Below are positions 28,083-36,414 of a DNA stretch of 64,000 bases, piece by piece. The notes under the pieces were generated by a model. It did no database searches. It saw only the letters and a list, made by a program, of their open reading frames with translations, and had not been told where the DNA came from. Within the stretch, counting starts at the first letter, position 1; each line of letters opens with the position of its first letter. The translations under genes were made by a program, and so were the position numbers. The stretch is from NCBI GenBank assembly GCA_030065095.1, contig JASJDP010000007.1, positions 62,001-126,000 on the forward strand, given 5' to 3'. This DNA is from Rhodobacter sp. (lineage in GTDB: Bacteria > Pseudomonadota > Alphaproteobacteria > Rhodobacterales > Rhodobacteraceae).

Positions 28083-28993
28083 CAGTTCGGTCCGTGCCGC
28101 ACAATCAGCCCCGGCAGCATGAACGCCCCGAACCCCCGGTCGGCCGCCTTCAGCGCAAAGCCTTCGGTTTCGATATGCAACTGATACGGCTCCTCGGGAA
28201 AATCCGTCCCCGCTTCGATCACATCCCGCCGGATCAGCAGGAACGTGCCGCCGACCGAATGCAGCGGCTCGATCTCATGCGGGCTGTCGGGTGGCGGATA
28301 GTGGCGAAAGAACCCGGTCGGCGGCTGATAGATGCCATCCCGGACGAACCGCTTGGCAGACCGGTCCGACACCGGGCGCGTGTAGAAGAACAGATTGCGG
28401 TCGAAAATCTTCCCACCGTCATGGGTCAGGCAATTCGCCGCCAGGATCGGCGCATCCCATTCCAGGGCACGCCGCAGCGCATTCGGCGGGATCCGCGCCA
28501 TATCGACGTCGAGGAACAGAAAGAACCGCGCCGGTGTTTCCATCCCAGCGTGCAGCAGGCGGTTCCGGCACGCCGCGATCCCCGACCGCCGCCGCCGCTG
28601 GAGGTTCTTTGCCGTGCGCCCGTCCCGCCGCAGGTCCATGTTCAGATCCAGCTTCAGCAGCCCCGTGCTGCCATAGGTCCCGTCCCGGGCCGCCAGCATC
28701 CTTTTGGCACGGTCGAACGTGTCGTCGACAGAGTCCCCCTCCAGAAGCCGCAGATGCAGCCGATGCTTTGGATAGTCCAGCGCATCGACCAGCCCGAAAT
28801 AGGTCGACAGATCGCGGGCTGCGTCCCGGCACGGCGTCAGGATCGCGACGTCGGGCAGAGCATCCGGCAACGGCCGCCGCTCAGGGAGGGGAAAGCGCGG
28901 CAGGCGGTGGGTAAACATCGTATGCTGCGGGTTGCGTTCGCGCGCGTCCCGGAACCGCGCCCAGGCGGTGTGGATGTCCTTCAGAATGCCCAT
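28082..28993 (-). CDS. GT62-like glycosyltransferase (Anp1/Mnn9-like fold)
   Basis: A 303-residue protein that resembles the fungal Anp1/Mnn9 mannosyltransferase family. [18 protein letters not shown] and [14 protein letters not shown] match the N-terminal strand and SDSxDDT-type box. [15 protein letters not shown] followed by [17 protein letters not shown] gives the RR..ARN helix and the metal-binding DVD (DxD). ILAANCLT matches the (V/I)xPNC region. No membrane anchor is present, so it would be cytosolic. Gene order (fghA upstream, YaiI downstream with a one-base overlap) says nothing about the acceptor. The alternative is a generic GT2-like fold, but the order of motifs favours GT62. Confidence 0.72.
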   Translation of the reverse strand: MGILKDIHTAWARFRDARERNPQHTMFTHRLPRFPLPERRPLPDALPDVAILTPCRDAARDLSTYFGLVDALDYPKHRLHLRLLEGDSVDDTFDRAKRMLAARDGTYGSTGLLKLDLNMDLRRDGRTAKNLQRRRRSGIAACRNRLLHAGMETPARFFLFLDVDMARIPPNALRRALEWDAPILAANCLTHDGGKIFDRNLFFYTRPVSDRSAKRFVRDGIYQPPTGFFRHYPPPDSPHEIEPLHSVGGTFLLIRRDVIEAGTDFPEEPYQLHIETEGFALKAADRGFGAFMLPGLIVRHGPN

Positions 28994-28999
28994 TGGCGC

Positions 29000-29830
29000 T
29001 CAGGCGCCAAGCGCCTCGGCGTGAAACGCCACGTGATCGGCCATGAAGGTTGAAACGAAGAAATAGCTGTGGTCATAGCCCGGCTGCATCCGGAACACGG
29101 CCTGCTGCCGCCGCGCCGCGATCGCCTGGGCCAGCGTTTCTGGGCGCAGATACTCCATGAACTGATCCTCGGTCCCGGTGTCGACCAGCATCGGCCCGTC
29201 GAATCCCGTCTCGGCCATCAAGAGGCTCGCATCATGTGCCGCCCACTGGCCGCTGTCGGCGCCCAGATACGCGGTCAACTGCTTTTTGCCCCAGTCGCTT
29301 TTGATCGGATTGCAGATCGGCGAAAAGGCACTGACGCTGCGAAACCGCCCCGGCACCCGCATCGCCATGGTCAGCGCGCCGTGGCCGCCCATCGAATGCC
29401 CGGTGATCGCCTGCCGGTCCGGATCGAGCGGGAATTCGCGAAACAGCAGGGCCGGCAATTCATCGGTGACATAGTCCCACATCCGGTAATGCGCGGCCCA
29501 GGGCGTTTCGATGGCGTTGACATAAAACCCCGCCCCCTGGCCGAGGTCATAGGCCTCGTCATCCGCCACACCCTCGCCGCGCGGCGAGGTGTCGGGAAAC
29601 ACCAGCGCAATCCCCGCCTCGGCGGCCCAGGCCTGTGCGCCCGCCTTGGTCATCGCGTTCTCGTGCGTGCAGGTCAGGCCGGACAAGTACCACAGAACCG
29701 GTACCTCGGCCGTCTCGGCCTGCGGCGGCAGGTAAAGGCCAAAGGTCATCTTGCAGTTGGTCGTGCCCGCGGCATGCGCATAAACCCCCTGCACGCCACC
29801 GAAACAGGCATTTTCCGATACGGTTTCCAT
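29000..29830 (-). CDS. fghA: S-formylglutathione hydrolase
   Basis: A 276-residue esterase-D family serine hydrolase. The nucleophile elbow is GHSMGGHGAL, the His lies in QPGYDHSYFF and the Asp in DTGTEDQF. LSGLTCTHENAMTKAGAQ is the oxyanion-hole region conserved in this enzyme. It completes glutathione-dependent formaldehyde detoxification by releasing formate. The usual partner, class III alcohol dehydrogenase, is not in this window. GGAGGTGCCG precedes the ATG at 29828-29830. The AEC carrier gene ends 29 bases upstream. Confidence 0.94.
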   Translation of the reverse strand: METVSENACFGGVQGVYAHAAGTTNCKMTFGLYLPPQAETAEVPVLWYLSGLTCTHENAMTKAGAQAWAAEAGIALVFPDTSPRGEGVADDEAYDLGQGAGFYVNAIETPWAAHYRMWDYVTDELPALLFREFPLDPDRQAITGHSMGGHGALTMAMRVPGRFRSVSAFSPICNPIKSDWGKKQLTAYLGADSGQWAAHDASLLMAETGFDGPMLVDTGTEDQFMEYLRPETLAQAIAARRQQAVFRMQPGYDHSYFFVSTFMADHVAFHAEALGA

Positions 29831-29859
29831 CGGCACCTCCTGAACAATCCTGCCAACGG

Positions 29860-30801
29860 CTACTGGAACGCAACCCGCTCGGCAAGCCAGGCCAGCACCA
29901 GCGACACCGTTACGATCGATGCCGCCGTCGACAACAGGATCGTCGCCGACACCCGCTGCGGCGCCACGCCATAGTGCTGGGCCACCATATAAATGTTGCC
30001 CGCCGTCGGCAGGGCCGCGCTGGCGATCATCACCGCCGCGGCGTAGGGCTCGACGGGCCAGATCACCAGGGCGGCCAAGGCGATAGCTGCGGGATGCAGA
30101 ACGAGCTTGGCAAATGAAAGCCAAGCCGCCACGCTCACCCGCTCTGCCGACTTGCTGGCCAGCGACGCACCGATCGCGAACAGCGCGCCGGGGGTCGCGG
30201 CGGCGCCCAGGATCGCAACAAACTCGTTGACCGGGCCTGGTATCGGCACCTCAAGGGCCGAGACCGAAAACCCCAGGAAGATCGACACCAGCATGGGATT
30301 CGTCGCAATCCCGCGCGCCACGGTCCGCAGGACGGACAGCGCCGACCCATCGCCCCGGCTGCCGGTGATCAAGACCACGATCAGCGTGCCAAAGACCAGC
30401 AGGTCAACCGCAAGCATCATCATGATATAGCCCACCGCCGCCTCGCCCATGATGAGCGCCAGCATCGGGATGCCCAGAAACCCGATATTGCCGATCACCG
30501 CGCATTGCGCCTCGACCGCACCCTCGGCAATTGCGATGCCGCGCCAAAGCGCAACCGCATTGGCGATTAGATAGACAAAGGCCGTCGCCCAGAAATAGAC
30601 CCCCAGGAACCCCAGGTCGAACACCTCGCCGAAGCTCAGGTTCGCCGAGAACCGGAAAAGCATCGCGGACAAGGCGAAATAGAACACGAACTTTGTCAGC
30701 GCCGCCGTCGCCGCCTCCGAGAAAAAACGGCTCGCCGCCGCCGCATAGCCGAGCCCGATCAACAGAAAGAACGGCAGCGTTTTCAGGAAGATCTCGACCA
30801 T
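29860..30801 (-). CDS. AEC family (auxin efflux carrier-like) transporter
   Basis: A 313-residue inner-membrane protein with about ten helices: MVEIFLKTLPFFLLIGLGY at the start, CAVIGNIGFLGIPM mid-protein, and NPMLVSIFLGF and ASAALPTAGNIYMVAQ in the second half. These NxGFLG and P(T/V)A(G/A)N boxes mark the AEC/MdcF group, which moves malonate, malate or other small acids. The frame stays open upstream, but ATG 30799-30801 gives the correct first helix. It heads a seven-gene collinear minus-strand run. Confidence 0.88.
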   Translation of the reverse strand: MVEIFLKTLPFFLLIGLGYAAAASRFFSEAATAALTKFVFYFALSAMLFRFSANLSFGEVFDLGFLGVYFWATAFVYLIANAVALWRGIAIAEGAVEAQCAVIGNIGFLGIPMLALIMGEAAVGYIMMMLAVDLLVFGTLIVVLITGSRGDGSALSVLRTVARGIATNPMLVSIFLGFSVSALEVPIPGPVNEFVAILGAAATPGALFAIGASLASKSAERVSVAAWLSFAKLVLHPAAIALAALVIWPVEPYAAAVMIASAALPTAGNIYMVAQHYGVAPQRVSATILLSTAASIVTVSLVLAWLAERVAFQ

Positions 30802-31009
30802 GGCCGGGGCCTTACCATTACCGCGCCGGCTGAGGAATGGCTCGGACTGGCATTTTCCGATTGCAATGGCGCACCCGACCGGCACTGGTTCAGGCCGTAA
30901 ACCGCTGCCCGTAAAGAAAAAAGGACTGGAACCTGGCCCAGCCCGTAAAGGTGACTGTTCGCCTTGCGCTCGTTTGCCTCAGGCCTCGCGGCGGCCATCG
31001 GCAAGTCTT

Positions 31010-31201
31010 CTAGTAGGACGAAACGCCCTTGTCCGACATCGTCGATGCAACCGTGTCGCTGTAGTCGTCCGTCGCACCGCCGAGCGTAATCATCACCGCC
31101 AGCGCAATCCCGACAGTCGCCGCCGTAATCACGACCCAGTCTACCGAGATCGCGCCCTCCTCGTCCCGCAGGAACGCTCTGGTCAAAGTGGTCAATTTCA
31201 T
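31010..31201 (-). CDS. Flp-type IVb pilin-like small protein
   Basis: A 63-residue protein with the prepilin layout: a short basic leader (MKLTTLTRAFLRDEE), a Gly-Ala processing site, then the hydrophobic helix AISVDWVVITAATVGIALAV and a short tail ending in Tyr. Counting from the Gly, residue 5 of the mature form is Asp (ISVDW) rather than the usual Glu that registers pilin subunits during assembly. No tad/cpa secretion genes are nearby. It may be a minor pilin or pseudopilin served by a machine elsewhere. The start ATG is 31199-31201. Confidence 0.7.
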   Translation of the reverse strand: MKLTTLTRAFLRDEEGAISVDWVVITAATVGIALAVMITLGGATDDYSDTVASTMSDKGVSSY

Positions 31202-31350
31202 GGGTTCACCCGATGTTTGAAAAGGTCACCGTTAACCCATGGGAAGCAAAGAAGGTATTTTTAAGGCTTTGTTGCAAAAACCGGGGGCATTTTTGAGTGA
31301 AACCCAAGAATGCAATTTATGCGGTATCATTGCCACAAAACTTCCCGCCA

Positions 31351-32328
31351 TTATCCACCCCCGATCAAGGCTCCCGCGGCAAAGACAAGCGCACCGCCCA
31401 GGACAACCTGAAAAGTCGCTCGAAAAAACGGCGTCTCCATGAACTTGTTCTGGATCCAAACGATCGCCCACAACTCGATAAAGACCACGATGATCGCGAT
31501 GACGGTTGCCGTCCAGAAATCCGGGATCAGATAGGGCAGCGCATGCCCCAGACCGCCCAGAGTTGTCATGATTCCGCTGGCGAACCCCCGCTTCACCGGC
31601 GACCCGCGCCCCGACAGCTCGCCGTCATCCGACGCCGCCTCGGTAAAGCCCATCGAAATCCCGGCACCGACCGAGGCCGCCAGACCCACCAGAAACGTCG
31701 TATGCGTATCCTGAGTGGCAAACGCCGTCGCAAAGATCGGCGCAAGGGTCGAGACCGACCCATCCATCAACCCTGCCAGCCCGGGCTGTACCCATGTCAG
31801 CAGGAACTGGCGCTTTGCCGTCCGGTCTTCTTGTCCGCGGGTATCCTCATCGAGATGCGCCTCGGCCAGCCGATCGGCCTTGTCCGTATGTCCCGCCTCC
31901 GCTGCCGCAAGATCGCCCAACAGCTTCCGCGTATCCGCATCCTGCGTCCGCGCCGCCGCCTTGCGGTAGAATGCCTCGGCATCCCGCTCCATCGCCTCGG
32001 CTTCGTCCCGCATCCGGTCGAGCCCCAGGTTCTCGATCAGCCACACCGGCCGCCGCGCGTAAAAGCCCGACACATGCTCGCGCCGAAGCAGGGGGATCAC
32101 GTCGCCGAACCGCTTCTTGTGCAACTCGATCAGCCGGTGTCGATGCCCGTCCTCTTCCACCGCCATCCCGTCGAACACGGCCGCGCTTCCGGGAAATTCC
32201 TCGCGCAGCCGCTCGGCATACATCCGGTAAATCCGCGCGTCGTCCTCTTCGGATGAAATTGCCAGCGCCAATATCTCCTGCTCGCTCAGGTCGCTGAATC
32301 GTCGCCTGCTGGACACCCCTGGAATCAT
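31351..32328 (-). CDS. mbfA: Ferritin-like/VIT1 fusion iron exporter
   Basis: A 325-residue fusion. Residues about 10-160 are a rubrerythrin/ferritin-like helical bundle with Glu/His iron ligands in AISSEEDDARIY, VEEDGHRHRL, AMERDAEAFY and AAAEAGHTDKA. Residues about 175-325 are a VIT1/CCC1 membrane domain (GLAGLMDGSVSTLAPIF, GISMGFTEAASDDGE, GGLGHALPYLIPD). This is the MbfA architecture, an inner-membrane iron exporter that protects against iron and peroxide stress in Bradyrhizobium and Agrobacterium, where Irr represses it. An Irr-type box lies 14-30 bases upstream of the ATG, overlapping the region before the AAGGGG ribosome site. It is divergent from a TetR regulator. Confidence 0.92.
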   Translation of the reverse strand: MIPGVSSRRRFSDLSEQEILALAISSEEDDARIYRMYAERLREEFPGSAAVFDGMAVEEDGHRHRLIELHKKRFGDVIPLLRREHVSGFYARRPVWLIENLGLDRMRDEAEAMERDAEAFYRKAAARTQDADTRKLLGDLAAAEAGHTDKADRLAEAHLDEDTRGQEDRTAKRQFLLTWVQPGLAGLMDGSVSTLAPIFATAFATQDTHTTFLVGLAASVGAGISMGFTEAASDDGELSGRGSPVKRGFASGIMTTLGGLGHALPYLIPDFWTATVIAIIVVFIELWAIVWIQNKFMETPFFRATFQVVLGGALVFAAGALIGGG

Positions 32329-32341
32329 CGCCCACCCCTTC

Positions 32342-32358
32342 TTTGGAACGATTCTAAA
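32342..32358 (-). promoter_or_regulatory. Iron control element (Irr box) upstream of mbfA
   Basis: On the minus strand this reads TTTAGAATCGTTCCAAA, matching the published ICE consensus TTTAGAANNNTTCTAAA at 13 of the 14 defined positions. It ends 13 bases before the mbfA start codon, next to the ribosome-binding site, which suits repression by Irr when iron is low. The consensus and the Irr-mbfA link are known from Rhizobiales; its use here is inferred. Confidence 0.8.
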
Positions 32359-32458
32359 CTAACGGCTGATCCGCTCGCTTCAAGCTTAGAAACGCCGCGT
32401 GCTTGCCGAAACTGAACCGCTTGGTTTATATTTCGGGTCTGGGGCTGATGAGGGCGGC

Positions 32459-33076
32459 ATGAACCTTCAATCCACGCGCGTCAAGAAGGGGCGTAAGTTC
32501 GACCAGGTGCTCGAAGGCGCCCGCGAGGTGTTTCTCGCCGACGGGTTCGAAGGTGCCTCGGTCGATGACATCGCCCGCGCCGCCCGCGTGTCCAAAGCCA
32601 CGCTATATTCCTATGTCCCGGACAAGCGGCTTCTGTTCATGGAAGTCGCCAAGATGGAATGCCAGCGCCAGGCCGACGCCGCGATCGCGCGCATGCAGAT
32701 GTCGGGCCCCGCAGACGAGGTGCTGTTCGAGGCGGCCAGCCAGATGGTCCGCTTTTTTCTGTCCGATTTCGGACGCCAGACCTTTCGCATCGCCGTCGCC
32801 GAATCCGAACGGTTCCCCGAGATCGGCCGCGAGTTCTACAATGCCGGTCCCACCATCGCCCGCACCGCCCTGACCGCCTATCTGGTCGAACGCATCGCCG
32901 CCGGAGAGCTGGTGATCGACGATCTCGACCTCGCCGCCGACCAGTTCATCGAGCTTTGCAAGGCCGGCGTGCACACCAAGACGATGATGGGCGTCAAGAC
33001 CGACTTTACCGATGCCGAGATCGACCGGGTGATCCGAGGCGCGGTGGAGACGTTCCTCGCCCGCTACGGCGCGTAG
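32459..33076 (+). CDS. TetR family transcriptional regulator
   Basis: A 205-residue regulator read from ATG 32459 behind GAGGG; the frame is open 60 bases further up but lacks family similarity there. The N-terminal HTH (residues about 14-60) has VFLADGFEGASVDDIARAA and RVSKATLYSYVPDKRLLF. The C-terminal ligand domain resembles the AefR/TetR_C-type group (FFLSDFGRQTFRIAVAES, FYNAGP). It is divergent from mbfA across 130 bases, so it may autoregulate from a site in the same gap as the Irr box. Its ligand is unknown. It is convergent with the NYN-domain gene. Confidence 0.88.
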   Translation: MNLQSTRVKKGRKFDQVLEGAREVFLADGFEGASVDDIARAARVSKATLYSYVPDKRLLFMEVAKMECQRQADAAIARMQMSGPADEVLFEAASQMVRFFLSDFGRQTFRIAVAESERFPEIGREFYNAGPTIARTALTAYLVERIAAGELVIDDLDLAADQFIELCKAGVHTKTMMGVKTDFTDAEIDRVIRGAVETFLARYGA

Positions 33077-33134
33077 GGCGGGGTTCACCCCGCCACCCGT
33101 CCGCAAGCTGCTGCCCCAACTCGCCCCCGAAACC

Positions 33135-33848
33135 TCAATCCACCCGCCGGACATGCAGCTGGTTGCCCACCTTCCGGGTCTCGAACCGCTTCAACCCCTG
33201 CACCAGATCCGAAAGCTTCCGCTTGCCGTATGTCCGCGTGTCGAAATCGGGATGTTCGGCAGTGACATACTGGCCGATCTGGCCCAGGGCATACCACTCG
33301 TCATCCTGCGCGATCCGGTCCATGGCCTGCAGGATCAGCGGAATCGCATTTGCCGGCGGCTGCTTGCCCACAGGCTTCCCGCGCCCGCCGTCTGTGGGTG
33401 CGGATTCCTCGACGATGTTCTCGATTAGGATGAACCGGTTGCAGACGTTGCGCAGGCTTTCGGGCGCCTTGCCCTCGCCGATGCCGATCACGTCCATCCC
33501 CTGCTCGCGGATACGGTTGGCGAGCGCGGTGAAGTCGCTGTCGGAACTGACCAGCACGAATCCGTCGAACCGCCCGGTATGCAGGATATCCATCGCGTCG
33601 ATCACCAGGCCGATGTCGCTGGCGTTCTTGCCCTTCGTATTCGCCGTTTCCTGATGCGCCACCAGCCCATGCTCGCGCACCGTGTCCGACCAGCCGCGCA
33701 GTTGACCGCTGGACCAGTCGCCATAGACCCTGCGCAACGCGGGTTCGCCAAATCCGGTGATTTCCTTCAGGATCGCGCCGGCGAATTTCGCCGGAATGTT
33801 GTCTGCGTCGATCAGCACAGCATAAAGCGGACGCTCGCGCGTGGCCAT
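33135..33848 (-). CDS. NYN domain protein with C-terminal LOTUS (OST-HTH) domain
   Basis: A 237-residue protein. Residues about 8-150 are a NYN/LabA-like PIN-fold domain: AVLIDADNIPAKFAGAIL, KNASDIGLVIDAMDIL and VLVSSDSDFTALANRIRE supply the four acidic metal ligands expected of an RNase. Residues about 165-237 form a LOTUS/OST-HTH module (LILQAMDRIAQDDEWY, LGQIGQYV, YGKRKLSDLV), which in other proteins binds RNA, including G-quadruplexes. The combination predicts a small ribonuclease. GGGAGAA supports ATG 33846-33848. A cold-shock gene follows divergently. Confidence 0.88.
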   Translation of the reverse strand: MATRERPLYAVLIDADNIPAKFAGAILKEITGFGEPALRRVYGDWSSGQLRGWSDTVREHGLVAHQETANTKGKNASDIGLVIDAMDILHTGRFDGFVLVSSDSDFTALANRIREQGMDVIGIGEGKAPESLRNVCNRFILIENIVEESAPTDGGRGKPVGKQPPANAIPLILQAMDRIAQDDEWYALGQIGQYVTAEHPDFDTRTYGKRKLSDLVQGLKRFETRKVGNQLHVRRVD

Positions 33849-34143
33849 GTCGTTCTCCCATAGTCGCAAGGCGCCGGCGCGTTGCTTTCGGACGTGCTTG
33901 CCCTACAGCAATCCACGATCCGCGGCAAATCCATCCCGGCGGGATGGGTTCGTTTCCGGGAAGTCAGCGGCAGTGCCCATCCCCGATTTCGCTTGCTTTC
34001 CCGCCGCGCGTGCCCCATATGCCCCTCGCGACGTTACTCTCTATCGACCACTGTCTCCCTCACCGGCTGTCAGTCTTTCGATCCAGACGACCTAGCCGGG
34101 CTGCCGCATTCCGCGGGCAGCAATTGATCAAGGAGACATCACG

Positions 34144-34350
34144 ATGGCCAACGGCACCGTGAAATGGTTCAACGCCACCAAAGGCTTCGGCTTCATCGAG
34201 CCCGCAGACGGCGGCAAGGACGTGTTCGTCCACATCTCGGCGGTCGAGCGCGCCGGTCTGACCGGGCTCGCCGACAACCAAAAGGTGACCTTCGACGTCG
34301 AAGCCGGCCGTGACGGCCGTTCCTCGGCGACGAACATCCAGCTCGCCTGA
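34144..34350 (+). CDS. Cold-shock domain protein
   Basis: A 68-residue single cold-shock domain with both RNA-binding motifs intact: KGFGFIEP (RNP1) and VFVHIS (RNP2). It opens with MANGTVKWFN, as in CspA-type proteins. These proteins bind single-stranded nucleic acid and melt RNA structure. AAGGAG sits upstream of the ATG. The 295 bases upstream contain no convincing gene. They hold a likely long leader with a hairpin (GCTGCC pairing GGCAGC near 34099-34120), consistent with post-transcriptional control, as is common in the family. A GC-rich hairpin follows the gene. Confidence 0.93.
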   Translation: MANGTVKWFNATKGFGFIEPADGGKDVFVHISAVERAGLTGLADNQKVTFDVEAGRDGRSSATNIQLA

Positions 34351-34370
34351 TTACGGCAGTACCCAAAGAC

Positions 34371-34391
34371 GGCGGGCCGCTCCGGCCCGCC
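34371..34391 (+). terminator. GC-rich hairpin after the cold-shock gene
   Basis: GGCGGGCCG, loop CTC, CGGCCCGCC form a perfect 9-bp stem 21 bases after the stop. No T-tract follows, so it may be a processing or stabilising 3' hairpin rather than a classical intrinsic terminator. Confidence 0.6.
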
Positions 34392-34515
34392 ACGCCGTGC
34401 CTGCCCTAGCGCCTGCCGGTGTACTCTGCGTGATACCAGGGACTTACCGGCACGGTCCGTCTGGACCCCCGCTGAAACCCTCTTTAGGGTCGGAAGAAAA
34501 CCCGAGGGACACGCG

Positions 34516-34998
34516 ATGCTCGACCGCCGACTATTTCTGGCTTGCCTCTTTTTTCTTGCCGCCTGTGCATCGCCAGGCCAGGTCGCCGTCCCGCCCGCCA
34601 CCACCCTGATCGTTCTGCGCCATGCCGACCGCACCGGCGACGATCTGAACGCCACGGGCATTGCCCGGGCCGAGGCGCTGGTGACGGCCCTCGACGGGAT
34701 CCCGATCGACGCGATCTATGCCCCCGGCATCCAAAGAAACCTCGACACCGCCGCGCCGCTGGCGCAGGCCCGCGGCCTCGATATCCAACGCATTCCGGCG
34801 GAGAATCCCGCCGCGCGGCTGATGGCGGCCGGTGCCGGCAAGACCATCGTCTGGGTCGGCAACAAGGGCAATCTGCAATCGATCTGGGATGCCATCGCCG
34901 CGCCGGAACCCGCTCCGCTGCAATATGGCGACCTCTATTTCGTCACCCGCGCCCGCGTCGGCTCGCCGCTGGTCGAGCGCCGCCGCTTCGGTCCCTAA
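34516..34998 (+). CDS. SixA-like histidine phosphatase lipoprotein
   Basis: A 160-residue protein with an export signal and lipobox LAAC (Cys16 region), then a histidine phosphatase domain opening with [15 protein letters not shown]. The catalytic His is in RHAD, and [20 protein letters not shown] gives the second conserved box. A second catalytic His is expected late in the fold, but the corresponding segment reads [10 protein letters not shown], where RHD/GH usually occurs, so activity may be reduced. It would be anchored at the cell envelope. The stop codon shares two bases with the stop of the convergent ParA gene. Confidence 0.75.
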   Translation: MLDRRLFLACLFFLAACASPGQVAVPPATTLIVLRHADRTGDDLNATGIARAEALVTALDGIPIDAIYAPGIQRNLDTAAPLAQARGLDIQRIPAENPAARLMAAGAGKTIVWVGNKGNLQSIWDAIAAPEPAPLQYGDLYFVTRARVGSPLVERRRFGP

Positions 34999-35633
34999 CC
35001 GGCCAGCGCCGCGGCAATCTCGTCGGCCAGCGCCGCCACTTCCTCGGCAGCAGGACCGGAGCGGGCGAGTTCCGCCGCCGAGAGCCCCACACCCAGCGCT
35101 TCGGCAAATCCCACGCGATTGCCCAGCGAGGCCGCCGCGCGCGGTGTCTCCATCGAATCGATCTCGGCGCTGATCGTGCCGGTCAGCCGTGCCCTTGGGG
35201 ACGCGCGGTTCAACACGATCATCGTGGGCGTCGATTCGCGCGCGGCCAATTCCAGAACGCTTTCCGTCGCCCACAGATCCACCTGGCTGGTCGCCACTGG
35301 GATCAGAACAAGATCGGCAGAGCGCAGGGCGGGGCGAAGGTCGGCGTCGATCTTGGGCGGCGTGTCGACGATCACCAGATCGTGCTTGGCCTTCAACTTG
35401 TCGGATTCATAGGCCACGCCCCAGGCGCTTGCAGTGCCGAATTCCAGCCCCGCGGCCTCTCCCAGCCGCTCGTGCCGCGCCATGAACCAGCGGCCAAGAC
35501 TGCCCTGCGGGTCGGTGTCCAGCAGCGCAACCGACTGCCCCCGCGCTGCGAAATACACGGCCAGATTCACCGCCAGCGTGGTCTTGCCCGAACCGCCCTT
35601 TTGCTGCGCAACTGTAACGACCTTGCCTGCCAT
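34995..35633 (-). CDS. Orphan ParA/MinD-type ATPase
   Basis: A 212-residue deviant Walker ATPase: [16 protein letters not shown] near the N-terminus (with the signature second Lys), [10 protein letters not shown] (switch I), [10 protein letters not shown] (Walker B) and [13 protein letters not shown]. Size and absence of an N-terminal HTH place it with the short ParA proteins that position chromosomal loci, chemoreceptors or carboxysomes. No parB-like gene is adjacent and no iteron or parS-like repeats were noticed, so this is not a plasmid partition locus on the evidence here. It overlaps the stop of the phosphatase gene (CTAA). Confidence 0.88.
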   Translation of the reverse strand: MAGKVVTVAQQKGGSGKTTLAVNLAVYFAARGQSVALLDTDPQGSLGRWFMARHERLGEAAGLEFGTASAWGVAYESDKLKAKHDLVIVDTPPKIDADLRPALRSADLVLIPVATSQVDLWATESVLELAARESTPTMIVLNRASPRARLTGTISAEIDSMETPRAAASLGNRVGFAEALGVGLSAAELARSGPAAEEVAALADEIAAALAG

Positions 35634-35736
35634 GCCGCACCTCCGACACGATCCGCCGCGCTTTCAGCCGGAATTGCAAGCGATTCTTGCTGCACTGCAG
35701 CATAATGCCGCCCCGCCATGGACACAAAGCCCCTGG

Positions 35737-36327
35737 CTATGCCCAACTTTCCGGCAGTTCCGGCCGGGCCGATCCCTGGCCCATCGCGCGAAGATAGTCC
35801 TTCAGCTTGTGACTGCCCTCCGATTGCGGCTCGCCCGGGCTGATCCAGTGCACCCTGCCGATCTGGCGAAAGCCCAGAAGGGCCATGGGCAGATAGCAGA
35901 CCGCATCGTCGAATCGGCAGATGTTCAGGATCCGGTGCTCGCCCCGGAACCGGGTTCGGCCGCGCAGGGGCCGTGGCGAGGCAAAGCAGATCGCCGGGAT
36001 CTGCAGCGACGCGGCGACGATCTGGGCCGAGGCCGCGCCCAGCGAATGGCCCAGCACCCGTTTGGCGCCCGCACCCTTGGCGAAGGGATAGATCGTCTGG
36101 GCGTGGCGCAGGAATCCGGCGTGCCATTTGCGCCGGCTGTCGCCCGAGGCGACGTCGAAATTGAACCGGGCCCAGTCCTTGGCCTCGTTGGTGCCGGGGA
36201 CGACCAGCGTGCCGTCGGTCAGCATCGACGCCTGCGCGCCGCGCATGTCGATCTCGCTGCGGACCCGACCGCCGAGCTTGCCGTCATAGGCCATTTGAAT
36301 CAGATCGGCCGCTTCCGTCAGTTTCAT
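35737..36327 (-). CDS. Lipase class 3-like alpha/beta hydrolase
   Basis: A 196-residue cytosolic protein with a nucleophile elbow GHSLGAASAQ and preceding VVPGTNEAKDWARFN, the class 3 lipase-type arrangement (GTxxxxDW). A downstream Asp in RFDDAVCYLP and a His in VHWIS or GSHKLKDY could complete the triad. No signal peptide is present, so any activity would be intracellular. The protein is short for a lipase and lacks a lid. GGGGTGA precedes the ATG at 36325-36327. The neighbours give no functional hint. Confidence 0.75.
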   Translation of the reverse strand: MKLTEAADLIQMAYDGKLGGRVRSEIDMRGAQASMLTDGTLVVPGTNEAKDWARFNFDVASGDSRRKWHAGFLRHAQTIYPFAKGAGAKRVLGHSLGAASAQIVAASLQIPAICFASPRPLRGRTRFRGEHRILNICRFDDAVCYLPMALLGFRQIGRVHWISPGEPQSEGSHKLKDYLRAMGQGSARPELPESWA

Positions 36328-36414
36328 GGCAAATCACCCCAATGAATCGCTTGAAAATCCACGGGATCCTACATGAACCCGCCAGATGTGCCCATGCTCT
36401 TGAATTGCAGTGGG

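Noticed and set aside
33841-34127. Small plus-strand frames in the gap before the cold-shock gene
   Set aside because: Pro/Ser/Arg-rich sequence, no ribosome site and no family sense; the gap is better read as a leader and promoter region.
34995-35633. Plasmid or chromosome partition locus (parABS)
   Set aside because: There is no ParB-like gene and no repeated parS-type site near the ParA gene.
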